Under the pieces are notes generated by a model. That model saw only the letters and a list, made by a program, of their open reading frames with translations, was not told where the DNA came from and made no database searches. Below are positions 1 to 5,515 of a stretch of 6,384 nt of DNA, piece after piece. The translations under genes and the position numbers were made by a program. How positions within the stretch are numbered: position 1 is the first letter of the stretch; the number at the start of each line of letters is the position of its first letter. This DNA is from Thioalkalivibrio sp. (GTDB taxonomy: Bacteria > Pseudomonadota > Gammaproteobacteria > Ectothiorhodospirales > Ectothiorhodospiraceae). The stretch lies in contig JAGTVE010000156.1 in assembly GCA_018224485.1 (NCBI GenBank), positions 1-6,384 of the forward strand, written 5' to 3'.

Positions 1-1
1 C

Positions 2-625
2 GCGTATCGTCAGCATGTCATCCGCCACGGAGACATCGTTGAGCGGCCCGTGCGCCTGGCCGTTCTGGACACGGTGGTGCGGCTGGCCCTTCGCTGCGAG
101 CCGATGGAATTGGGCCGGATTCTGCGCGATGTGGTCAAGCAGATGAGCCACGAGTTTGAGGAATGTCGCCAGCGCCTCCACCTGCACCTCCCCGGCGGAG
201 AGCTCCCCGTGCACGGGGATGCGACCCGACTCCGACAGGTCTTCGCCAATCTGCTGAACAATGCATCCCGTTATGCGCCGCCGGAGAGCGAGATTACCCT
301 TAAGGCCGAGCGCGAGGGCACGGGCGTCCTGGTACGCGTGCGGGATCAGGGTCGTGGAATGACCCGCGAGACCCTCGATCGGCTCTTCGAGCCCTTCTGG
401 CAGGCGGCCGAGAGCGGTGGCCGCGGCGGACTCGGCATCGGGCTGAGTCTGGCGCATCGCCTGGTGGAGATGCACGAGGGCCATCTCGAGGCCCACAGCG
501 AGGGTCCGGGTCTTCGTAGCGACCTGCGGGTGTTCCTGCCCCTGTCCGAGCCGTCACGAACCACGGCAGCGGCCAGCGAGGGATCGGCCGGGGTTCCCGG
601 GCCAGCGGCATCGAAGGGTACCTGA
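2..625 (+). CDS. Sensor histidine kinase, C-terminal ATPase part (5' end outside window)
   Basis: This is the C-terminal 207 residues of a two-component sensor kinase. The frame is open to the left edge, so the true start, the sensor region and the phosphoacceptor His box lie outside the window. The HATPase_c (GHKL) Bergerat fold is complete. It has an N box (FANLLNNASRY, about bases 242-274), a G1 box (DQGRGM, 344-361), an F box (LFEPF), a G2 box (GRGGLGIGL, 419-445) and a closing VFLPL strand. This domain binds ATP and phosphorylates the kinase's own histidine, from which phosphate passes to a response regulator. The order and wording resemble HATPase domains of hybrid kinases, but no receiver domain follows. 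The protein ends in a tail of about 25 residues rich in Ala, Ser, Gly and Pro. The stretch before the ATPase domain looks about ten residues shorter than usual. The partner regulator and the signal cannot be told from this window. Confidence 0.9.
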   Translation, partial: AYRQHVIRHGDIVERPVRLAVLDTVVRLALRCEPMELGRILRDVVKQMSHEFEECRQRLHLHLPGGELPVHGDATRLRQVFANLLNNASRYAPPESEITLKAEREGTGVLVRVRDQGRGMTRETLDRLFEPFWQAAESGGRGGLGIGLSLAHRLVEMHEGHLEAHSEGPGLRSDLRVFLPLSEPSRTTAAASEGSAGVPGPAASKGT

Positions 626-658
626 CCAGGCCGACGTCCGCGGAGATCCTCGCCGACA

Positions 659-678
659 CAGTGGCCCCGGGGGCACTG
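659..678. repeat. 20-nt near-perfect palindrome after the kinase gene
   Basis: The two 10-nt halves are reverse complements except for one symmetric position (a G/G mismatch at 664 and 673). The outer arms are CAGTG and CACTG, and the centre is CCCCGGGG. It lies 33 nt beyond the kinase stop codon. It could be a protein-binding operator, or as RNA a short hairpin that helps end the kinase transcript. No T-run follows, so it is not a classical intrinsic terminator. In DNA this GC-rich, short GC palindromes also arise by chance. Confidence 0.3.
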
Positions 679-774
679 AGGTCATGGTCCGGCGCCAAAC
701 CCGGAGCGGGAACGGGTCTCGCTACGCAGCTCCGCGCGGTGGACCATGATGGAATGTGACTTGGCCCCGGCTTC

Positions 775-819
775 CGTGCCGTGCACGTCACCGTGACAGA
801 GAAGAGCCTGCACGGCAGG
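775..819. repeat. Cluster of three short inverted repeats in the channel gene leader
   Basis: Three small dyads stand in a row upstream of the channel start codon. They are CGTGC-cgt-GCACG (775-787), GTCAC-c-GTGAC (787-797) and CCTGC-acg-GCAGG (807-819). Each has perfect 5-bp arms and a 1- or 3-nt spacer. They end 29 nt before the ATG. They could be operator half-sites or leader-RNA stems controlling the channel gene. I see no match to a regulator consensus that I can name with confidence. Confidence 0.3.
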
Positions 820-839
820 ATGGGCACGAATCCCGGTCC

Positions 840-844
840 GGAGG
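840..844 (+). promoter_or_regulatory. Shine-Dalgarno site deciding the channel start
   Basis: GGAGG lies 4 nt before the ATG at 849. This, with the signal peptide that begins at that Met, selects 849 over upstream in-frame starts such as 756, which would add 31 Arg-rich residues ahead of the signal peptide. Confidence 0.7.
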
Positions 845-848
845 TCGC

Positions 849-1922
849 ATGATCCGATTGCTGTCCGCGTTGCTCGTCCTTTCCGTGTTCTTTTCGACCC
901 ATGTGCAGGCGCAGGACTCGCACGATCAGGAGACCCTGCAGATTGGGGTGCGGGTGGCGCCACCCTTCGTGATTCCCGACGGCGCGGGGGGTTACGACGG
1001 TCTCGCGATCCGCCTCTGGGAGGCACTGGCCGCGGAGATGCAGGTCGACTACGTCTACCACGAACGCGGAATCCAGGCGATCCTCGAGGAGACCGCGGCC
1101 GGAGAACTGGACGTGGCGGTTGGCGCGCTCACCATCACCGCCGAACGCGAGAAGCGACTCGACTTCACCCATGCGTGGTTCCGCACCGGCCTCGGGGTGG
1201 CGACCAGCCTTCGCCACGACAGCGGTTGGTGGGCCGTGGTGCGCGTGTTCTTCTCGCGTGACTTCATGATGGTCCTGCTGGCCCTCGCGGCCTTGCTGAC
1301 CTTCTGGGGTATGCTGCTGTGGCTGGCCGAGCGTCGGCGCAACCGGGAGCAGTTCAGCCAGCGGCCGCTTCGGGGTATTGGCTCCGGATTCTGGTGGGCG
1401 GCCGTGACCATGACCACTGTGGGTTACGGAGACAAGGCTCCGGTGACCTTCTTCGGGCGACTGATTGGTCTGATCTGGATGTTCGCGGCGCTGGTCACGG
1501 TGTCGACGTTCACCGCGCTGATCACCTCCTCGTTGACGGTGGGCCAGCTGGAGTCGCGCGTCAGTTCGCCCTCGGATCTTCGCCGCGCGCATGTGGCGGC
1601 CCTGCCGGGGACCACCGCGGCCGAATGGCTGAACGGCCGGCAGAAGGGCTTCACTGCCTACGAGGCGCTGACCGATGCGCTGCAGGCACTCGAGCGGGGT
1701 GATGTCGAGGCGGTTGTGTCCGACGAGGCGCTTCTGCGCTACCAGATCAGCGCCTGGGAGATGGGCAGTCTGCATGTGCTGCCCTTCATTCTCGACGAAC
1801 AGGACTACGGCTTCGCGGTGATCGAGGCGGGGGAACTTCGCGAGCCCATCAACCGGGCCCTGCTTGTGGTTACCGCCAGCGAGGCATGGGAGGAATGGCA
1901 GCGCGAGTTTCTAGGAGAGTGA
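849..1922 (+). CDS. GluR0-like ligand-gated potassium channel (prokaryotic ionotropic glutamate receptor)
   Basis: The 357-residue protein has the split-receptor layout of prokaryotic glutamate receptors such as Synechocystis GluR0 (about 400 residues). A signal peptide (1-21, likely cut after VQA) leads into binding lobe S1 (about 29-120). Then come M1 (about 139-159), a re-entrant pore loop (180-198), M2 (about 202-231) and lobe S2 (about 240-355). The pore loop carries TVGYGD (190-195), the potassium-channel selectivity filter, so K+ selectivity is expected. Ligand residues look intact. ALTITAERE (93-101) aligns with the PLTITLVRE segment of animal AMPA receptors, putting R100 in place of the arginine that grips the ligand alpha-carboxylate. 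GTT (254-256) matches the GST of lobe 2, and D292 matches the acidic residue that binds the amino group. It is therefore predicted to sit in the inner membrane with its binding domain in the periplasm, opening on an amino-acid-like ligand. There is no C-terminal third helix, as is usual in bacterial members. The ligand identity is not readable. Confidence 0.93.
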   Translation: MIRLLSALLVLSVFFSTHVQAQDSHDQETLQIGVRVAPPFVIPDGAGGYDGLAIRLWEALAAEMQVDYVYHERGIQAILEETAAGELDVAVGALTITAEREKRLDFTHAWFRTGLGVATSLRHDSGWWAVVRVFFSRDFMMVLLALAALLTFWGMLLWLAERRRNREQFSQRPLRGIGSGFWWAAVTMTTVGYGDKAPVTFFGRLIGLIWMFAALVTVSTFTALITSSLTVGQLESRVSSPSDLRRAHVAALPGTTAAEWLNGRQKGFTAYEALTDALQALERGDVEAVVSDEALLRYQISAWEMGSLHVLPFILDEQDYGFAVIEAGELREPINRALLVVTASEAWEEWQREFLGE

Positions 1923-1974
1923 GCGCGCGCCGACTGCATATCGTGCCTGCGGCATGGGGGTTGTGGGCGCAGGT

Positions 1975-2024
1975 GGGTCTGGCTAGGCAGCACCTCACGG
2001 CTGCCGCCGTGGAATGCCAGACCC
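1975..2024. terminator. Long-stem hairpin between convergent genes, possible bidirectional terminator
   Basis: A perfect 9-bp outer stem (GGGTCTGGC at 1975-1983 with GCCAGACCC at 2016-2024) encloses a second 6-bp stem (GGCAGC at 1986-1991 with GCTGCC at 2000-2005) with an 8-nt loop. It sits in the 134-bp gap where the channel gene (+) and the PLA2-like gene (-) converge, which is where a terminator serving both directions would be expected. No T-run follows on either strand, so Rho-independent action is uncertain. Beside it, at 2029-2044, an 8-bp unit (CCGGTGTC) is repeated twice in tandem. Confidence 0.45.
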
Positions 2025-2056
2025 GGTCCCGGTGTCCCGGTGTCGCGGGGTATCGC

Positions 2057-2647
2057 TCATTTGCCGAACAGGCAAGTGGGGTAGCCGTAGCCCCAGCGCC
2101 AGGGCATCCCGCTGCAGGGTCCGCCGCCAAGCCGCACCGCATCGAACATGGCATCGGCGATGATGGCGTAGGCACCCGTGATCTGCCCTTCGGTCAGGCC
2201 GTAGGTCTCCGACAGGTATGGCGTTCGGCGCGCACCGGTGTCGAGCACGCACGCCCGCAGCGCCTCGTCGGCCAAGACCCGTGCCCGGTAGCTGTCTTCG
2301 GCCGTGCGTGCGCCGCCCGCGGCGTGATAGGCCCAGTCGTGAGTCACGCAGCAGGCCTCCCAGGGCGGACGCTCCTTGTGGGTGCGGGCAAAGACCGGCA
2401 GGAGATCCGCGATCAGGTCCCAGGCCATCGACAACCCGCCGCTGCAGCCGTCGGTGGTAAAGGGAGCGGTTACGTGTCCGGTCCTGTGCATGATCTCGAC
2501 GAGACGGCGATGCGCCGCCATCTCGATGGAGAGGCGCAGCGCGAAGGGCTGCCCGGGTTCGGTCTGTGCGGTCGCATGTGTCGGGGCGAAGGCGGCGATG
2601 CATAGGCTCAGAAGCATGGCGACCATCGTGTTCCGAGGTTCAGGCAT
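2057..2647 (-). CDS. Exported phospholipase A2-like protein
   Basis: The 196-residue protein starts with a signal peptide (cut probably after ATA, residue 27), so it should be periplasmic or secreted. I do not recognise a named bacterial family, but the mature part carries phospholipase A2 hallmarks in the right order. FTTDGCSGG (63-71) resembles the Gly/Cys-rich calcium loop. WEACCVTHDWAYH (96-108) contains the CCxxHD active-site helix, with H103-D104 as catalytic His and calcium-ligand Asp. ADEALRACV (126-134) resembles the CDRxAAxCF helix that supplies the second catalytic Asp (D127 here). Six cysteines (68, 99, 100, 133, 178, 192) could form three disulfides. The closest resemblance I can see is to the group XII style of animal enzymes (CCNQHD), not to Streptomyces PLA2. 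Predicted activity is Ca2+-dependent release of a fatty acid from phospholipid; this is inferred, and it could instead be a non-catalytic relative. Its ATG overlaps the GDPD stop by 8 nt and has no clear ribosome site, suggesting translational coupling. ATG at 2626 or 2617 is a possible shorter start. Confidence 0.72.
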   Translation of the reverse strand: MPEPRNTMVAMLLSLCIAAFAPTHATAQTEPGQPFALRLSIEMAAHRRLVEIMHRTGHVTAPFTTDGCSGGLSMAWDLIADLLPVFARTHKERPPWEACCVTHDWAYHAAGGARTAEDSYRARVLADEALRACVLDTGARRTPYLSETYGLTEGQITGAYAIIADAMFDAVRLGGGPCSGMPWRWGYGYPTCLFGK

Positions 2648-4499
2648 CGACTTCGTCGGCCACGAGATCGAAGCTCTTCAGGCGGAACCGGTCGCTTATC
2701 CAGAGGAGCAGGCGTTCAGGCGCAGACAGCCGGTTCCGGGCCTCGATCACCTGCCGGGCCAGCGCCGGCCTGTTGGTGATCAGACCGTCGACCCCCATCG
2801 AGATCAGGCGCACCATCGTCACCGGGTCGTCGACCGTCCAGACGTAAAGCTTGCGGCCCTGCGCGTGGGTCCGGCGGATCAGATCCAGAGAGACCTGCCC
2901 GGTATTGACGGCCAGGAAATCCGCATCAAGGGCCGAAAGATCACCAATCGCGGTGGCCGCCAGGATCCCGCGGGGCCATTCGGGCCGCAGCGCGTGCATC
3001 TTGCGCACGCCCGGGATCTTGAGCGACATCACGCCGACGTCCGCCGCCATGCCCGTTTCCGCAACGATCTCCGCGACACGGGATTCGAGCGCGACGTCAT
3101 GGCCGTAATATTTCAGTTCGATCAGGACCTTGCCCCGACCCCTGGCGGCGAGCAGGACCTCGCGCAGGGTCGGCGTGCGTTCGCCGGCATAGGCCGGGTC
3201 GAACCAGCTGCCGATGTCGATCCGGGCCAGGTCAGCCATGGTGGCGTCCCACACCTTGAGATCAACGCCGCCCAGCTTCATGAAATCACTGTCGTGGGCG
3301 ACCACCACCTCGCCATCGGCGGTCTCCTGCACGTCGATCTCGACCCAGTCGGAGCGTTCCACCAGGGCCTGCTCGACCGCGGCCATGGTGTTCTCGGGAC
3401 GCGCCACGGACGCGCCCCGATGGGCGATGATCTCGACGTCCCGCTCGGCGCCCACACGTTCGGCCAGGGTGCCGCCAAGGTAGAGACTTCCGAACAGCGC
3501 GACGGCGGCGCCGCCAAGCAGAAGCGAGACCGGAAGTGCCCGGTCCACCGCGGGCCGAAGTTCGGCGGGCCGTGCGCTCTGCGTTGCATCCCCTGTCGTC
3601 TCCCGATAGAGCCGGTCGAGCAGTGACCCGAGCGCGCCGTTGGCAAGGGCCGAAACCATGGCGTTCGCAAGCCCCCACAAAAGCAGCAGAGCGACCGTGG
3701 CAAACGCCAGCAGCCGGAGGTTCGCGCCGAAAAGCCGCTGTATCCCGGCAACCAGAAATGCCGCGATTACGGCGACCAGCGCAACCAGCATAGTGCGCAG
3801 AAGGACCCAGACCACGATCCGCCAGACGACCTGCAGCCGCTGTCCGCGCAGACGTTGCGCGCTCTCGACGAAACTCTGTCGCGGCCGCACCTTTCCGAAC
3901 AGGACCAGATGCAGGGCGATGCCCCAGCTCGACAATCGAGCCACCAGGATGACCGCGAGGACGGCCAGCAACGCGCCGCCGAGCCCCACGGCGGCAAGGA
4001 AGGCTGGCGGCCGGTAGGTCAGGTAGTAGTTGATGTCGTAGCGGCCGAGCGCCAGCCATGCGACCAATGCGCCGATCAGGAGAAACGGCGCCGCGATCAG
4101 CAGAACGCGCAGGACGAGTTGCACGCCGAAGGCGAACAGCCCGGCGAAACGCCCGAGAAAGAGCCCCAGCGCGGAGATCAACGCGCGGTGTGCCCGGTGC
4201 TCCTGCCGGCGCAGGGTGTCGGTCATCACGGCGACATCGAGGACACTGGCCACGATCGACAGGCTGATCAGCACCAGAGTCCCGGCGAACCCCGCCGGCG
4301 TCAGCAGGAACCACACGATCTCCTGATCGGTGACCACGTTCCGGCCGGAGGCCGCGAGGGCTGCGGCGAGCACTACACCCGAGACCGGCACGATGACCGC
4401 GGCCGCCAGCAGCCGGACCGACAGGTGGATCAGGGTGAACGCTCCCAGAAATTTCAGCGCGGCGCGATAGCTCGCGACGACATCCTTTAAGACGTTCAC
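2640..4499 (-). CDS. Membrane-anchored glycerophosphodiester phosphodiesterase (GDPD)
   Basis: The 619-residue protein has two parts. Residues 1 to about 345 form a polytopic membrane region of about seven hydrophobic segments, like the GDPD-associated membrane domain. Residues about 355-590 are a GDPD TIM barrel. Its motifs are complete: AHRGAS (H360, R361), PENT (368-371), VEIDVQ (E387, D389 metal ligands), VAHD (H402), LIELK (E461, K463), then VWTVDD and VDGLITNRP. The enzyme cleaves glycerophosphodiesters to sn-glycerol-3-phosphate and an alcohol. With a basic N-terminus inside, seven crossings and a basic loop (PAELRPAVDR) before the last helix, the barrel is predicted to be outside the cytoplasm. 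I chose GTG at 4499 because the membrane domain begins there and a G-rich ribosome-binding stretch precedes it. A TTG at 4574 would add 25 residues with no ribosome site. It is the upstream gene of an operon with the PLA2-like gene. The last 30 residues form a non-barrel tail. Confidence 0.92.
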   Translation of the reverse strand: MNVLKDVVASYRAALKFLGAFTLIHLSVRLLAAAVIVPVSGVVLAAALAASGRNVVTDQEIVWFLLTPAGFAGTLVLISLSIVASVLDVAVMTDTLRRQEHRAHRALISALGLFLGRFAGLFAFGVQLVLRVLLIAAPFLLIGALVAWLALGRYDINYYLTYRPPAFLAAVGLGGALLAVLAVILVARLSSWGIALHLVLFGKVRPRQSFVESAQRLRGQRLQVVWRIVVWVLLRTMLVALVAVIAAFLVAGIQRLFGANLRLLAFATVALLLLWGLANAMVSALANGALGSLLDRLYRETTGDATQSARPAELRPAVDRALPVSLLLGGAAVALFGSLYLGGTLAERVGAERDVEIIAHRGASVARPENTMAAVEQALVERSDWVEIDVQETADGEVVVAHDSDFMKLGGVDLKVWDATMADLARIDIGSWFDPAYAGERTPTLREVLLAARGRGKVLIELKYYGHDVALESRVAEIVAETGMAADVGVMSLKIPGVRKMHALRPEWPRGILAATAIGDLSALDADFLAVNTGQVSLDLIRRTHAQGRKLYVWTVDDPVTMVRLISMGVDGLITNRPALARQVIEARNRLSAPERLLLWISDRFRLKSFDLVADEVDA

Positions 4500-4728
4500 G
4501 GCACCCCCGGTTGCCCAGCGCGATGGGCCCCCAGGCCAGGCTTCGATGCTGGCTAGGCCAATCTCCTGGCACAAAGGCTACGCGCAGGCGGGTCGGGGCG
4601 GCAAGCTCAAGCCCCGGGCTCCGCCATGTTGTTCCCGAATCGTGCCTGGCGGCTTCTGACCCGCGTTCGCCTGGATGGAGCCCGAAATGCGGGGCTACAC
4701 TCGTTGAACGGGCTTCGGGGACGGTTCC
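4500..4728. other. Divergent intergenic region
   Basis: These 229 bp separate the GDPD operon (leftward) and the DUF72 gene (rightward), so both promoters should lie here. A short dyad (GCCAG at 4535-4539, CTGGC at 4549-4553) is present. No convincing ORF or RNA gene is visible. If the rare TTG start at 4574 were used for the GDPD gene, the region would shrink to 154 bp. Confidence 0.5.
4696..4701 (+). promoter_or_regulatory. Possible -10 element for the DUF72 gene
   Basis: TACACT matches four of six TATAAT positions and lies 27 nt before the ATG, a reasonable distance for a short leader. No good -35 hexamer is seen at the standard spacing, so this is a weak call. A purine-rich GGGGA (4717-4721) 7 nt before the ATG may act as ribosome-binding site. 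Confidence 0.25.
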
Positions 4729-5454
4729 ATGGCGCATGCATACATCGGGACGTCCGGCTGGAACTACCGGGCGTGGAAGGACGACTTCTATCGCGGGGTG
4801 CCGCAGCGCGAGTGGCTGGCCCACTGCGCGCGGCATTTCAGCGGGTTGGAGGTCAACGGAACCTTCTATCGTCTCCCGGTGGCGGACACCGTGCAGCGAT
4901 GGGCCGAACAGACGCCAGAGGACTTCGGGTTTGCAATCAAGGGCAGCCGCTATGTCACACACGTCCGGCGGCTGAAGGATGCGGCGGATTCGGTGCGCTT
5001 GCTGCGGGGTCGCATGCAGCCGATGGGGAACCGGCTGCAGGCGGTGATATGGCAGCTTCCGGCGAACTTCAAGCTGGACCAGGAGCGCCTCGAGCCATTC
5101 ACCGCCGCACTGGAGGCCTGGCCGGAGGTGAAGCACGCAATCGAGTTCCGTCATTCCAGCTGGTTCACCGATGCGGTGGCGGCGCATCTCGATTCAGCAG
5201 GGGTGGGGATCTGTCAGTCCGATGCCCCGGACTGGCCATGCTGGGAGACGGTGGCAGGGCCATTGGTCTACTGTCGCCTGCACGGTCACACCCGGCTCTA
5301 CGCCTCGGCATACAGCGGGCGCTCGCTGGACCAGTGGGCCGAGCGCGTGCGGCAGTGGCTGGCCGAGGGGCAAGAGGTGCACGTCTACTTCGACAACGAT
5401 TCGGAAGGCGCCGCGCCCCGGGATGCCCAACGCCTGATCGAGCGGCTTGGATAA
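4729..5454 (+). CDS. DUF72 family protein (YecE-like)
   Basis: The 241-residue soluble protein matches the DUF72/YecE family along its whole length, and family members are usually about 240-300 residues. Visible signatures are YIGTSGWNY (5-13), the EVNGTFYRLP segment (41-50), FAIKGSRYVTH (68-78), IWQLPANF (107-114), IEFRHSSW (138-145), the YCRLHG strand (181-186) and YFDNDSEG (220-227). The family adopts a TIM-barrel-like fold. Its biochemical role is not firmly established, so no function is assigned. There is no signal peptide or membrane segment, so it is cytoplasmic. It stands alone, with a divergent operon upstream and a convergent gene downstream. The start is fixed by the family's N-terminal IGTSGW motif, which begins only six residues in. 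Confidence 0.95.
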   Translation: MAHAYIGTSGWNYRAWKDDFYRGVPQREWLAHCARHFSGLEVNGTFYRLPVADTVQRWAEQTPEDFGFAIKGSRYVTHVRRLKDAADSVRLLRGRMQPMGNRLQAVIWQLPANFKLDQERLEPFTAALEAWPEVKHAIEFRHSSWFTDAVAAHLDSAGVGICQSDAPDWPCWETVAGPLVYCRLHGHTRLYASAYSGRSLDQWAERVRQWLAEGQEVHVYFDNDSEGAAPRDAQRLIERLG

Positions 5455-5466
5455 GGCCCAGCACAC

Positions 5467-5514
5467 GCCCTTCGGGCCCGCCTTCGCCTGTTCAATGCGC
5501 TTTGCGCATGGCCC
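5467..5514. terminator. Stem-loops between convergent DUF72 and DUF389 genes
   Basis: The 61-bp convergent gap holds two compact hairpins: GCCC-ttc-GGGC (5467-5477) and ATGCGC-ttt-GCGCAT (5495-5509). An alternative pairing of GGGCC (5474-5478) with GGCCC (5510-5514) would enclose the second hairpin in a larger structure. Position and symmetry suit termination from both sides, but no T-run is present, so the mechanism is uncertain. Confidence 0.4.
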
Positions 5515-5515
5515 G

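Noticed and set aside
756..848. Longer N-terminus for the channel protein
   Set aside because: It would place 31 Arg-rich residues before a clear signal peptide, and a good GGAGG site directly serves the ATG at 849.
300..1775. 491-codon open frame on the minus strand across the kinase and channel genes
   Set aside because: It lies antisense to two well-supported genes, is rich in Arg, Pro and Gly, shows no domain, and is the expected by-product of high GC content.
1979..1988. 10-bp match CTGGCTAGGC shared with 4549-4558
   Set aside because: It is a single short coincidence with no extended similarity around it, so it is not a supported repeat family.
1886..2605. 239-codon plus-strand frame antisense to the PLA2-like gene
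   Set aside because: It starts inside the end of the channel gene, has no domain, and opposes a gene with a signal peptide and active-site motifs.
2376..3626. 416-codon plus-strand frame antisense to GDPD
   Set aside because: Its His/Asp/Gln-rich translation mirrors the complement of the GDPD coding strand. No ribosome site or domain is visible.
4500..4574. 25-residue N-terminal extension of GDPD from a TTG codon
   Set aside because: It would use a rare start with no ribosome site, and the residues are unlike the rest of the membrane domain. GTG at 4499 is the better start.
3286..5187. 633-codon minus-strand frame across the GDPD and DUF72 genes
   Set aside because: It is frame-shifted against GDPD and antisense to DUF72. 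The composition is Arg/Ala/Gly-rich with no recognisable motif.
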